Assembly (NCBI RefSeq): GCF_000024785.1
Contig: NC_013441.1
Span: 248,001-312,000 of the forward strand
Length of the DNA stretch: 64,000 bases
Reading direction: 5' to 3'
Source of the DNA: Gordonia bronchialis DSM 43247
Lineage (GTDB): Bacteria > Actinomycetota > Actinomycetes > Mycobacteriales > Mycobacteriaceae
The stretch's first letter is position 1; every line of letters begins with the position of its first letter. The position numbers were made by a program, and so were the translations under genes. The notes below the pieces were generated by a model. The model did no database searches, was not told where the DNA came from, and saw only the letters and a list, made by a program, of their open reading frames with translations. Of this stretch, positions 43,931 to 53,232 are shown one piece after another.

Positions 43931-45109
43931 ATGAACCTTCGTCCCGTCATCACCCGCCGATCCCGGGCCGTCCTCGCCGGCGTGTCGGCGGCCCTCTGTG
44001 CCGCCACATTGGCCGGCTGTTCGGGGTCGGATTCCGACGTCGCCTCGACGGCGAGCCTGGCGCCGGCGTCCGCCGCCAACAACCTTGCCCAGGTGTGCCC
44101 GAAAGACGTTGTGGTGCAGCTGCAATGGCAGCCACAGTCGGACATGGCCGGGGTCATCGGACTTCTCGGCCCCGGCTACACCGTCGACACCGACAACAAA
44201 TCCGTCACCGGCCCACTGGCTTTTGACGGCCAGGACACCGGCGTGGACATCACCCTGCGTGCCGGGGGGCCGGCGATCGGCTTCCAGTCGGTGCCCTCGG
44301 CCATGTACGCCGACGACTCGATCAACCTCGGACTCGTGCACGGTGATCAGCTGATCTCGGCGGCGACCGATCAGCGGGTCGTCGGTGTGACCCCACTGCT
44401 GCAATACAATCCGTCCATCATCATGTGGGACCCGGCGAGCCATCCCGACGTGAAGACCATCGCCGACATCGGCCGCAGTGACGCCAGCGTGGTGGTCTCC
44501 AAGGACCAGATCTTCCCGCAATGGCTGGTGGCCAAGGGGCTTCTCAAGAAGAGTCAGCTCGACACCAGCTACGACGGTGCTCCCGCCCGCTTCGTCGGCG
44601 ACCCGTCGATCACCCAGCAGGGCTTCGCCAAATCCGAGCCCTACACCTACGAACACGAGACCCCGGCGTGGAACAAGCCGGTCGCCTACGCCATGGTCAA
44701 AGACGCCGGCTACGACGTCTACGCGTCCAACGTGTCGGTGCGCGCCGACAAGCTCGCCGAACTGTCGCCCTGCCTGCGCAAACTGGTCCCGATGATCCAG
44801 CAGACCGGGAAGAACTACGTCAACGCGCCAGACGCCATCAACGCGACCATCGTCGACTGGGTCTCCCAGGACATGGCGGTTACCCCGTATTCGGCGGGTG
44901 AGGCCGCCTTCTCGGCGAAACTGTTGAAGGACAAGGGCGTCATCGCGCCCGGCAGTGACGGGGTCTACGGCAGCTACGACATGGTCAAGGCGCAGAAGAT
45001 CATCGACGACCTGCGGCCCATCCTCAACGCCGACGGCGCGAACCTGCCCGCTCAGCTGCCCGCCACCACGATCTTCACCACCGAGTTCATCAGCGATCAG
45101 GTGCGCTGA
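43931..45109 (+). CDS. ABC transporter substrate-binding lipoprotein
   Basis: The protein has 392 residues from ATG 43931. It has a twin-Arg-like start (ITRRSRAVLAG) and lipobox TLAGCSG, followed by a NMT1/SsuA-type periplasmic-binding fold (VVVQLQWQPQSDMAGVIGLL, TIADIGRSDASVVV). It is divergent from the permease and ATPase genes, with the palindrome cluster between them, and heads the operon with an oxygenase and an amidohydrolase. QLQWxPQxxFAG-like starts occur in binding proteins for pyrimidine or riboflavin-like ligands, but the ligand here is not known. Confidence 0.85.
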   Translation: MNLRPVITRRSRAVLAGVSAALCAATLAGCSGSDSDVASTASLAPASAANNLAQVCPKDVVVQLQWQPQSDMAGVIGLLGPGYTVDTDNKSVTGPLAFDGQDTGVDITLRAGGPAIGFQSVPSAMYADDSINLGLVHGDQLISAATDQRVVGVTPLLQYNPSIIMWDPASHPDVKTIADIGRSDASVVVSKDQIFPQWLVAKGLLKKSQLDTSYDGAPARFVGDPSITQQGFAKSEPYTYEHETPAWNKPVAYAMVKDAGYDVYASNVSVRADKLAELSPCLRKLVPMIQQTGKNYVNAPDAINATIVDWVSQDMAVTPYSAGEAAFSAKLLKDKGVIAPGSDGVYGSYDMVKAQKIIDDLRPILNADGANLPAQLPATTIFTTEFISDQVR

Positions 45110-45145
45110 CCCCCGTTGACATCCCCGACCGCAGAAAGAGATCCG

Positions 45146-46147
45146 ATGTCCCACACCACCGCAACAACCCCGACCGAGATGGCCGAACTCGATCGCGAAC
45201 GCCGCATGGGCGGCCAGGGCACCGAGACCACCGACCGGGAGGTCCGGCGCATCAGCCTCGCCGACTTCGAGAACCGACGCGCCGAGATCACCGACCAACT
45301 CTGGTCCGCGGCAACCGACATCGGCTTCTTCCAGGTCGTCGACCACGGGATCGACCTCGCGACCGTCGACCACGCCTTCGACATGTCGGCACGGTTCTTC
45401 GACCTGCCGCGCGCGGTGAAGGAACAGTATCCGCTGAAGAAGGGGCAGAACGCGGGCTGGGAGTACATGACCCAGGTGCGCCCGTCGGTGGGTACACCGG
45501 ATCAGAAGGAGTCCTACCAGTACACCCGGCCACGGATGGACGCGTTGTGGCCCAGCGAGGAGGAGCTGGCCGGATTCCGCAGCACCATCGAGGATTTCGA
45601 ACATCGGTGCTGGCGGCTGGCGATGAACCTGCTCGGCTGCTTTGCCGACCGTCTCGGACTCGACCGCGAGTTCTTCACCCGCGCACACGATCCGTCGTCG
45701 ACGACCTACCAGAGCACGCTGCGTCTGCTGCACTACTACGCCTTCCCCGACGAACTGCTCGACGACGAAAGCATCTGGCGGGCCGGCGCGCACACCGACT
45801 TCGACGCACTGACCCTGCTGTTCCAGCGGTCGGGGCAGGGCGGACTGCAGGTCTTGCCGGGGGCGGAGGCGCACGGTCAGGCCTGGACTCCGGTGGAGCC
45901 GTCCGACGACGCGATCACCTGCAACATCGGCGACATGTTGATGCGCTGGTCCGATGACCGGTTGCCGTCGAACTTCCACCGGGTCCGGGCCCCGCGTCGG
46001 GGTGAGTACCGCGGTCCGCGCTACACCATCGCCTACTTCGCGCAGGCCAACACCGACGTCCTGATCGAAAGTGCCGGTGGCACCTACCCGCCGATCACGG
46101 CTGCGGCCTACATCGCGCAGCGGATCGCCGCCAACTTCCGGAAGTAG
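45146..46147 (+). CDS. Isopenicillin-N-synthase-like 2-oxoglutarate/Fe(II) oxygenase
   Basis: The protein has 333 residues from ATG 45146, with GAAAGAG upstream. DIOX_N region: ATDIGFFQVVDHGID. Iron ligands: GAHTDFDALTLLF and the distal His in SNFHRVRAP; Arg in GPRYTIAYF. It differs clearly from the oxygenase at 41208, so the two are old paralogues rather than a recent duplication. It is second in the operon after the binding protein and 5 bp before the amidohydrolase. Substrate unknown. Confidence 0.87.
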   Translation: MSHTTATTPTEMAELDRERRMGGQGTETTDREVRRISLADFENRRAEITDQLWSAATDIGFFQVVDHGIDLATVDHAFDMSARFFDLPRAVKEQYPLKKGQNAGWEYMTQVRPSVGTPDQKESYQYTRPRMDALWPSEEELAGFRSTIEDFEHRCWRLAMNLLGCFADRLGLDREFFTRAHDPSSTTYQSTLRLLHYYAFPDELLDDESIWRAGAHTDFDALTLLFQRSGQGGLQVLPGAEAHGQAWTPVEPSDDAITCNIGDMLMRWSDDRLPSNFHRVRAPRRGEYRGPRYTIAYFAQANTDVLIESAGGTYPPITAAAYIAQRIAANFRK

Positions 46148-46152
46148 CCGAC

Positions 46153-47467
46153 ATGGACAACGCCACAACCCGGCCGGAGCCGGCCTTCGCCGACGTCACC
46201 GTCTTCACCGGCGGCCGATGGCACGAGCACCAGGACGTGTACGTGGCCGACGGGGTGGTCACCTCGATGACGTCGGCGACCCGAAGCTCCGGAACCGGTG
46301 GCGGCCACCTGATCCCGGGATTCGTCAACACACACGCACCTGCAGCAGTCGTTGATGCGCGGCATCGCCGAGTGCACGCCGCTCCTCGAATGGCTGCTGG
46401 CCGTCGGGGAGGAGTCGGTGGCCATCACGCCGGAACGGGCGTACCTGGCCGCGGTGTCGGCGTGCCTGGAGGCATTGCGGTCGGGCACCACGACCGTCGT
46501 CGAACACATGTGGCCGCACCCGTCGACGGAGGTGCACGATGCGGTCCTGCAGGCGTTGCGCGACACCGGGATTCGCGCGGTGCTCGGACGGGGGGTGGCC
46601 GACCGGGCGGATGCCACCCGCAAGTGGGGTTTCGAGCCGCGGCTCATGCAGCCGCTCGGCGACGTCCTCGACCACGTCGATCATCTGCGCGCCGCGGTAC
46701 ACGACGATGCGCGGATCTCGATCGGGCTCGCCGTACCCAATCCCCGCTCGGTCACCGGGGCCGGGATGCGCTCGATCCAGGAGTTCGCAGCCGAGCGCGA
46801 CCTCCCGGTGTCCATCCACCTGCTCGAGACGCCGACCGACGACCGGTTGTGCCGCGAACACGCCGGCGTCGGGGCCGTCGATTACCTCGACGGTGGTGGC
46901 TTCCTGTGGGATCGGGTCCTCGCGGTGCACTGCGTGGAGCTCGACGACGCCGGACAGCGCACCCTGGCGCAGCGCGGAGTCGCGGTGTCGCACAACCCGT
47001 TGTCGAACATGCGTCTCGGCAGCGGGGTCGCGCCGGTCCCGGCGATGCTCGCCGCCGGCCTCGCCGTGGGACTCGGAGTGGACGGTGCGGCCAGCAACGA
47101 CACCCAGGACATGCTGGAGACCTTCCGCATCGCTGCGTATCTGCAGCGGGCGGTACATCGTCGGGCCGATCTGCTCGGCTTCGCCGACATGCTCGACATC
47201 GCCTGCGGCGGTGCGAATGCGGTGCTGGGGCTACCCGCGGTGTCCGGTGGGGTGCGGATCGGTGGTCCGGCCGATCTGACGCTGGTGCGCTTCGACCGGG
47301 ACTACGCCACCCTGCCGGTCCGCGATGCGGGGGCCTCGCTGCTGACCACCGGATCACGGTCCATCGTCGATGTCGTGATGGTGGCCGGGGAGGTGGTCGT
47401 CGCCGACGGTCGCAGCACCCGCGTCGACGAGGTGGAGTTCACCAAGACGCTGGCGGCATTGGGGTGA
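46153..47467 (+). pseudogene. Amidohydrolase (cytosine deaminase / chlorohydrolase type), frameshifted in the metal motif
   Basis: The first frame gives the N-terminal barrel (FADVTVFTGGRWHEHQDVYVADGVV) and reaches GGGHLIPGFVNTH. There the frame changes. LQQSLMRGIAECTPLLEWLL and the rest (AVHCVELDDAGQ, SHNPLSNMRLGSG, GLGVDGAASNDTQDMLE) continue in the second frame to 47467. The break, near 46333-46338, falls inside the HxH metal motif and is explained by loss of one CG/GC dinucleotide. Intact relatives deaminate or dehalogenate N-heterocycles. No product with a complete active site can be made unless this is a sequencing error. Confidence 0.78.
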
Positions 47468-47477
47468 TGGGCTGAAG

Positions 47478-49019
47478 TCACCCGGCGTCGAGCACCTTGA
47501 CCGCGGCGTTGCGTCCCGGTATCCCACTGACCCCACCGCCGCGTCGCGCACCCGCCCCGCACAGCAGCAGGCGCGGATGGCGTGTCTCGACACCCCACGT
47601 CCCGACCTCGGAATCGGTTTCGGCCCAGGGCCATTGCAGGCTGCGGTGGAAGATGTTGCCACCCGGCAGGCTCAGGGTGTCCTCGAGATCCTGCGGTGTC
47701 TTGAACTCGATGCACGGATTGCCGGCCCGGTCGTGGGCGAGGACGTTCTGGATGGGTTCGGCCAGAACCGAATTCAGCGACGACAGGGTCGCGCCGACGG
47801 CATGCTCGACGGCGCCCGGCTCGTCGAAGACCTCGGGTGGCATGTGTAATCCGAACAGGGTGAGGGTGTGTTTGCCGTCGAGTTCGGGGCCGAGGATGGA
47901 CCGGTCGGACAGGGTGTGGCAGTAGACCTCACACGGCGGGACATCGGGAACCTCACCGCGACACGCCTGACGGTAGGCCGTATGCAATTGGGACGCAGTC
48001 TCATTGATGTGGAAGGTGCCGGCGAAGGCGGTCTCCGGGGGCACGCCGGACCGCAGCCGCGGTAGTCGCTCGAGCAGCAGGTTGATCTTGAGCTGCGACC
48101 CCCGTGGATCGAGTTCGGTGCTGATCGGGTCGTCGAGGTAGGTGTTGATCACCGCGGGTGCGCACGCCGCGTACAGCTGACCGCCGGCGATGGTGACCCC
48201 ACCGTGCTCCGTTGTGCCGTATTCCACGGTTCCGTCGCCGACGTCGATGCCGCCCAACGTGATTCCGGTTTCGATTCGGGCTCCCGCCGACACCGCGGTC
48301 TCATACAGCGCTCCGGACACCGCGCCCATCCCGCCGGCCGGGACATCCCAGTCGCCGCCGACAAGGTGATACAGGAAGCAGATGTTCTGACGCAGCGACG
48401 CGTCGTCGAGGTCGGCGAAGGTGCCGATCAACCCGTCGGTGGCGGCGATCCCGCGGAGCACGTCGTCGTCGAAGTACTGCTCGAGCAGCTCGCCGAGTGG
48501 GCGGGTGGTGAGTCGCTCCCACAGTTCGGCGTCACTGGAGTCGGTGCCCACCGCCACGTCGCGGATGTCGTCGCCGCGGCGCAGCGGTTCGAGCATCGTC
48601 GGGAACACCCGCTCGGCGATCCCGGACATCCGCGTGTAAAACGACTGCCATGCGGTGAAGTCGGATTCGTCGCCGGTGGCGCGCCGGAAGGACTCCGCGG
48701 TGGCGTCGGGGTCGTCGTTGTCGACGAGCACTCCGCGGGTCGGGTCGTCGGGGAGCGGGGTGTACGACGAGATGCGACGGCGAATCAGCCGCAGGTCCAG
48801 ATCGAGATCGGCCATGATCTGCCGCGGCATCAGCGATACCAGATACGAGTACCGCGACAGCCGGGCGGGCATGCCGGGGAAGGGCATCGCCGAGATGGCC
48901 GCGCCGCCCACATGATCGGAGCGTTCGAGGACGAGGACGCTGCGGCCCGCGCGTGCCAGGTAGGCGGCCGCGGTGAGGCCGTTGTGTCCGGCGCCGATGA
49001 TGATGTCGTCGAATCGCAT
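47478..49019 (-). CDS. FAD-dependent oxidoreductase (phytoene desaturase / PYROXD2-like)
   Basis: The protein has 513 residues from ATG 49019 (MRFDDIIIGAGHNG). The dinucleotide-binding motif GAGHNGLTAAAYLARAGRSVLVLE is at the very start. The C-terminal FAD motif is LLLCGAGARRGGGVSGIPGRNAA. WDVPAGGMGAVSGALYETA is the conserved central region. Such proteins desaturate or isomerise lipids, and many have no assigned substrate. It converges on the amidohydrolase pseudogene. A shorter member of the same superfamily is at 53756-55156. Confidence 0.8.
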   Translation of the reverse strand: MRFDDIIIGAGHNGLTAAAYLARAGRSVLVLERSDHVGGAAISAMPFPGMPARLSRYSYLVSLMPRQIMADLDLDLRLIRRRISSYTPLPDDPTRGVLVDNDDPDATAESFRRATGDESDFTAWQSFYTRMSGIAERVFPTMLEPLRRGDDIRDVAVGTDSSDAELWERLTTRPLGELLEQYFDDDVLRGIAATDGLIGTFADLDDASLRQNICFLYHLVGGDWDVPAGGMGAVSGALYETAVSAGARIETGITLGGIDVGDGTVEYGTTEHGGVTIAGGQLYAACAPAVINTYLDDPISTELDPRGSQLKINLLLERLPRLRSGVPPETAFAGTFHINETASQLHTAYRQACRGEVPDVPPCEVYCHTLSDRSILGPELDGKHTLTLFGLHMPPEVFDEPGAVEHAVGATLSSLNSVLAEPIQNVLAHDRAGNPCIEFKTPQDLEDTLSLPGGNIFHRSLQWPWAETDSEVGTWGVETRHPRLLLCGAGARRGGGVSGIPGRNAAVKVLDAG

Positions 49020-49060
49020 CTCCACCAGTGTCCCCCGCAACCGGGGTTCGTGTGGGCCGT

Positions 49061-50266
49061 TCAGCGCATGATGCGCGCGAGGAACGGCGTCGAATCCCGC
49101 ATCGAGGCGATCACCGTGCCGGAGTGATCCTGGTCGGGGTAGATGTGCAACTCGACGGGTTGCCCGGCGGCCCGCATCTGCGCGTACAGCGAGAGCGCCG
49201 AGGGCGCCGGCACGTCGACGTCCCGCAGCCCCTGGCCCAGGAAGATCGGTCGATCAAAACCGGAGTACGGCGTTCCCATGTAGTCCACGAGTGCTGCGCG
49301 GACCCCGGGAATGGTGGCGACGGGCGCAGCGAACATGTCCCGCAACGTCTTTCCGCGCACCAGCGGCTTCATGTCCTGGTAGCAGGTGGTCCGCGCGAGC
49401 CGGACGAGCCGTCGGCCCTCGGCGGTGAGGATCGACAACGGGCGCAGGTCGGGGCGGGCGTCGGCGAAACCGGCCCAGATGTAAGTGGCGTAGGTGTTGA
49501 GCGCCGGCGGCAGTGCGACCGGCGGCAACTGTGGTCCCGCGAGCGCAACCACCTGCTCGATGTTGGCCGGCGTGCCGGTGGCCACCACACCGCGGTAGTC
49601 CAGATGGTGTCCCGCGGACAACCGGTTGGCGTCCCGGGCGGCGGCCAAAGCGGCACCGGCGCCCTGGGACTGTCCGACGATCGCCCACCGGCGTGCCAGC
49701 GGAACACCCATCCGATGGGCGGAGATCACCGAGTCAACGATCGAGGTCGCCTCGACCTTGCCGCTCAGGTAGTTCATCAGCCCGGGTGTGCCCAGGCCGG
49801 CGTAGTCGGTTGCGACGATGGCGTATCCCTGACGCAACCAGTGCCCGAGGTAGCGCACATCGCGCGGAATCCGCGGCTGCACCGACGGCGCACAGTCGTC
49901 GCCGAGGCCGACGGTTCCGTGCGCCCACGCCAGCACCGGATATCCGCCACGCGGTGCAGGTGAGCGCGGCAGTAACACCGCCCCGGTGCTCACCGCGGAA
50001 CGACCGCGGATGTCCCGTGTCGCGTACAGAACCCGATATGCGCGACCGGCATCCGACAGCGTCACCGATCGGTCCAGCGGCACCTGCCGGATGAGGGTGC
50101 CCGGAGCGCCGATCGGGCCGGAATAGGTACGGGCGTCCAAGCCGGAGAGCGCCGGTGTCCGCAGCGGTGGCATGTCCTCGGCATGCGCCGCGGGGGTCAT
50201 CAGGAGTGGCACCACGACGAGCAAACCGGTCACGAGTACCGGGACCATCCGCCTGAGTACGTTCAT
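49061..50266 (-). CDS. Secretory lipase-type alpha/beta hydrolase
   Basis: The protein has 401 residues from ATG 50266. A clear signal peptide (RRMVPVLVTGLLVVVPLLM..AHA) is cleaved near residue 29. The catalytic serine is in the elbow GQSQG, with the oxyanion region LAWAHGTVGLGDDCAPS, a likely Asp late in LGQGLRDVDVPAPS and His in DQDHSGT. YPVLAWAHGT and NYLSGKVEATSIVDSV are typical of the LIP family of exported lipases/esterases. The frame is open further upstream but without signal-peptide sense. It is divergent from the aldo/keto reductase, with 66 bp between them. Confidence 0.82.
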   Translation of the reverse strand: MNVLRRMVPVLVTGLLVVVPLLMTPAAHAEDMPPLRTPALSGLDARTYSGPIGAPGTLIRQVPLDRSVTLSDAGRAYRVLYATRDIRGRSAVSTGAVLLPRSPAPRGGYPVLAWAHGTVGLGDDCAPSVQPRIPRDVRYLGHWLRQGYAIVATDYAGLGTPGLMNYLSGKVEATSIVDSVISAHRMGVPLARRWAIVGQSQGAGAALAAARDANRLSAGHHLDYRGVVATGTPANIEQVVALAGPQLPPVALPPALNTYATYIWAGFADARPDLRPLSILTAEGRRLVRLARTTCYQDMKPLVRGKTLRDMFAAPVATIPGVRAALVDYMGTPYSGFDRPIFLGQGLRDVDVPAPSALSLYAQMRAAGQPVELHIYPDQDHSGTVIASMRDSTPFLARIMR

Positions 50267-50332
50267 CACGAGCCGAACCCTATCGCGCCGAACCCTCTCG
50301 TTGAGCCGGTCAACGCTCATATTCTGTATGAC

Positions 50333-51181
50333 GTGGACATTCCCGCCGCGTTGTCCGATCACACCGTCGCGCTCAGCGACGGCCACACGATTCCGCTCGT
50401 CGGTCTCGGGACCTTCGGGATGCTCGGGCAGGCGTGTGCGGATGCGGTGTCGGTGGCCCTGCGGTCGGGCTATCGGCTTCTCGACACCGCGTCGCGGTAC
50501 AGCAACGAACTCAGCGTCGGAATGGGACTGCGCGAGTCGGGTGTACCGCGCGACGAGGTGGTGGTGCAGACCAAACTCGGTGGCGGCGATCAGGGATTCG
50601 ACGAGGCGATCAACGCAGCCAAGGAGAGTGCCCGCCGGCTCGGCGTCGCCCACATCGACGTCTACCTCATCCATTGGCCGTGTCCGACGCTGGGACGGAC
50701 CGTCGAATCGTGGCGAGCCCTGCTCACGCTGGCCGACGAAGGATTCATCCGGGTGCCGGGCGTCTCCAATTTCAAGCAACATCACCTGCAGATGCTCTAT
50801 GACGAGACCGGTCGGTGGCCGGCGCTCAATCAGATCCAATGCTCACCGGCACTGGCGCGCACCGAGTTGCGTGCGTTCATGGCCGAGCACGACATCTTCG
50901 CGCAGGCGTGGCATCCGACCGGCCGCAAGGAGCACATGCTCGGCGAGCCCGCGGTGCTGCGCCTGGCGCGCAAGTACGGCAAGTCACCGACGCAGATCGC
51001 GTTGCGCTGGTCGGTTCAGCAGGGCATCGGGGTGGTGCCGAAGTCGTCGCATGCCGGCCGGCAACGGGAGAACGCCGATCTGTTCGACTTCGAGCTCGAC
51101 GCCGACGACATGGCCGCTCTCGCGGCACTCGACCGCGGGGAACGCGCAGCGCGGGATTCCGATGTGGAAGAAGAGTTCTGA
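50333..51181 (+). CDS. Aldo/keto reductase
   Basis: The protein has 282 residues from GTG 50333; the frame is open upstream, but this start gives the family's normal length (VDIPAALSDHTVALSDGHTIPLVGLGTFG). The catalytic tetrad is visible: Asp in RLLDTASRY, Tyr in SRYSNE, Lys in VVQTKLGG and His in YLIHWP. NADPH-binding features include GVVPKSSHAGRQRENADLF. It reduces aldehydes or ketones; the substrate is unknown. No operon partner is close. Confidence 0.85.
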   Translation: MDIPAALSDHTVALSDGHTIPLVGLGTFGMLGQACADAVSVALRSGYRLLDTASRYSNELSVGMGLRESGVPRDEVVVQTKLGGGDQGFDEAINAAKESARRLGVAHIDVYLIHWPCPTLGRTVESWRALLTLADEGFIRVPGVSNFKQHHLQMLYDETGRWPALNQIQCSPALARTELRAFMAEHDIFAQAWHPTGRKEHMLGEPAVLRLARKYGKSPTQIALRWSVQQGIGVVPKSSHAGRQRENADLFDFELDADDMAALAALDRGERAARDSDVEEEF

Positions 51182-51263
51182 CGGCGCCCTCGAGCCCCTG
51201 GCGTGACGGCCAGAGTCTTGTCGGTGGCCCGCGTTAGTGTGTGGGTAGTTCAGATGATGAGGG

Positions 51264-51284
51264 TGTGAACCGGCCAGGTTCACA
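51264..51284. promoter_or_regulatory. Inverted repeat upstream of the HNH gene
   Basis: TGTGAACC and GGTTCACA form a perfect 8-bp inverted repeat with spacer GGCCA, 70 bp before the ATG. It could be an operator. The binding protein is not known. Confidence 0.4.
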
Positions 51285-51354
51285 GGAGTTTTCGACGACG
51301 AGTACGTGACGACAGCGTCCCTGGTTACTTCGTACCGGAAGCGTGCCTCTCGTG

Positions 51355-53163
51355 ATGTTCACTCTGACCGATCCGGTCGCCGACGACACTGGTGTGTCGT
51401 CGATGGTTTCGGATGCGGTGGTGGACGCGGCGCGGGAGATGCAGCAGTTGGCGCGGCGTGCTGAGGCCCGTACGGTGCTGCTGGCCTACCGGATCGGGCA
51501 TGCGGTGTATCAGGACATGATCGCCGACCCGTCCTGGAACCGGACACTGGGCCGTCGGGTCCGCGATATGCCCGACAAAGCCGCCATCGGGCAGGTGTCG
51601 GTCCGGCTGGGGATCTCCCGCTCCACCGCAAGCCGGTGGATCACGCTGGGCACCCACCTGCAGCAGCTGCCCGCGGTGCGGATCGCGTTCCTCGACGGCC
51701 GGCATTCGTTGGCGCGTACCGCGTTGATGGCCAACGCCCTGTTGTTGCTCGGTGAGGACACCCGGGTGGGTGCCGAACAGCTGGCGTTGACGCTCTCGGC
51801 GCGGCCGTCGGCGGATCGGGTGTTGCGTGAACAGCTCGAGGAACTCGTCATCGCGTTGGACCCTGACGCGGCGATCCTCGCGCGCAAAGACTTCGCCGAG
51901 CGTCACCAGAACGTCGTCATCGGCGATGACGCTCACGGGCATGCGAGCATCGATGCCACCGTGCCCGCCGAACACGGCGTGTATCTGACCCGCCGAATCG
52001 CCGACCTCATCGCCCGCCATCTCTGCGCCGACGATCCCCGCCGGATCGGTGTCCAACGCGTGGCTGCGCTGGCCCACCTCATCGGACTACCCGGCGGCCA
52101 TCTCGCATGCACCTGCGGCACCACCACCTGCCCCGCCACCCCCGCCCCCGACCCCACCGCCGATGACGACGACTGCGCCGACGACACACCTACCGGCACC
52201 GACGAGGGAAACACCGCGGAGGGAGACACCGCGGAGGGAGACACCGCCAGCAGCACCCAAGCAGACACCGACTCTGACGCGGGCCTCGACCCGACCGCCA
52301 CGACCACCTCGACCGACGTGGACACCGCGACCGACGTGGACACCGCGACCGACGTGGACACCTCGGTGGACCCGGCCGAGGCCGGCGTGCACACAGACAG
52401 CTGCTCGGACCCGGGTAGCGACGCACCTGAAGCACCCGAGGGCCCCGCGGTGGAGGTGGCCGACACCCCCACCGCGTGCGATCTCGGTGAACAAACCGCA
52501 CTGATCGTCGTCACCGACCCCGCCGGCATCGAGGTGCCCTACCTGCGTGGCCATGGGCCCATCGACCCCGACCACGCCGAGGACCTCATCTCCAACTCGA
52601 TCGCCGGCCAACTGCTCCTCCCGTCGGGCTACTCCGGGCTCATCGTCACCGGCCGAGACGGTCCGGCCCCACCCATCGACCCCACCGGACACGGCGGATA
52701 CGACCTGCCACCACCGGGCGCCGGGAGCGAAGCGAGCGGGCCCATTCCACCGGGCGCCGGGAGCGAAGCGAGCGGGCCCATTCCACCGGGCGCCGGGAGC
52801 GAAGCGAGCGGGCCCATTCCACCGGGCGCCGGGAGCGAAGCGAGCGGGCCCATCCCACCGGGCGCGCTGACCTATCGTCCGAGTAGGGCGGTGCGTGAAC
52901 GGGTGATCAGCCATGACCGCACCTGCCGCTACCCGCAGTGCGGGCGGCCGTCTGACGAATGCCAACTCGATCACCTGGTGAAGTTCGATCCCCGAGATCC
53001 GCTCACCGGGGGCTGGAGCATATTCGAGAACCTCATCCCGCTGTGCACCCCGGATCACCACCGCAAGCACCTCGGCCTCTGGATACCCACCATGCACACC
53101 GACCGCACCATCACCTGGCGCGACCCGATCACCGGGGAGATCATCATCACCTACCCACGATGA
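51355..53163 (+). CDS. DUF222 / HNH endonuclease-domain protein (13E12-type) with internal repeats
   Basis: The protein has 602 residues from ATG 51355 (GTG 51343 is possible). The N-terminal DUF222 part (about 10-240) is helical. An acidic Thr/Asp-rich linker (about 270-380) contains TDVDTATDVDTATDVDTS. Four PPGAGSEASGPI units (residues about 452-500) precede the C-terminal HNH: CRYPQCGRPSDECQLDHLVKFD..NLIPLCTPDHHRKHL. Such proteins are multicopy in Mycobacteriales and are often linked to mobile or repeat sequences; most have no tested function. The linker length probably varies between strains. Confidence 0.85.
   Translation: MFTLTDPVADDTGVSSMVSDAVVDAAREMQQLARRAEARTVLLAYRIGHAVYQDMIADPSWNRTLGRRVRDMPDKAAIGQVSVRLGISRSTASRWITLGTHLQQLPAVRIAFLDGRHSLARTALMANALLLLGEDTRVGAEQLALTLSARPSADRVLREQLEELVIALDPDAAILARKDFAERHQNVVIGDDAHGHASIDATVPAEHGVYLTRRIADLIARHLCADDPRRIGVQRVAALAHLIGLPGGHLACTCGTTTCPATPAPDPTADDDDCADDTPTGTDEGNTAEGDTAEGDTASSTQADTDSDAGLDPTATTTSTDVDTATDVDTATDVDTSVDPAEAGVHTDSCSDPGSDAPEAPEGPAVEVADTPTACDLGEQTALIVVTDPAGIEVPYLRGHGPIDPDHAEDLISNSIAGQLLLPSGYSGLIVTGRDGPAPPIDPTGHGGYDLPPPGAGSEASGPIPPGAGSEASGPIPPGAGSEASGPIPPGAGSEASGPIPPGALTYRPSRAVRERVISHDRTCRYPQCGRPSDECQLDHLVKFDPRDPLTGGWSIFENLIPLCTPDHHRKHLGLWIPTMHTDRTITWRDPITGEIIITYPR
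52711..52865 (+). repeat. 36-bp in-frame tandem repeat, four units plus a partial
   Basis: Units start at 52711, 52747, 52783 and 52819, and a partial unit covers 52855-52865. The units are identical except for the last base of the fourth. Each adds 12 residues (PPGAGSEASGPI) between DUF222 and HNH. Near-identity means recent expansion. Confidence 0.9.
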
Positions 53164-53232
53164 GCAGGGTTCGCCGTACGGGGGTCGGCGACTGCCGGGT
53201 CCGGACGTCGATGGTGGTACTAGGGTGGCAGG

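Noticed and set aside
49061..50839. N-terminal extension of the lipase to 50839
   Set aside because: The extension runs through the aldo/keto reductase gene; the signal peptide starts at 50266.
52711..52865. Tandem repeats as a CRISPR array
   Set aside because: Units are directly adjacent with no spacers and stay in a coding frame.
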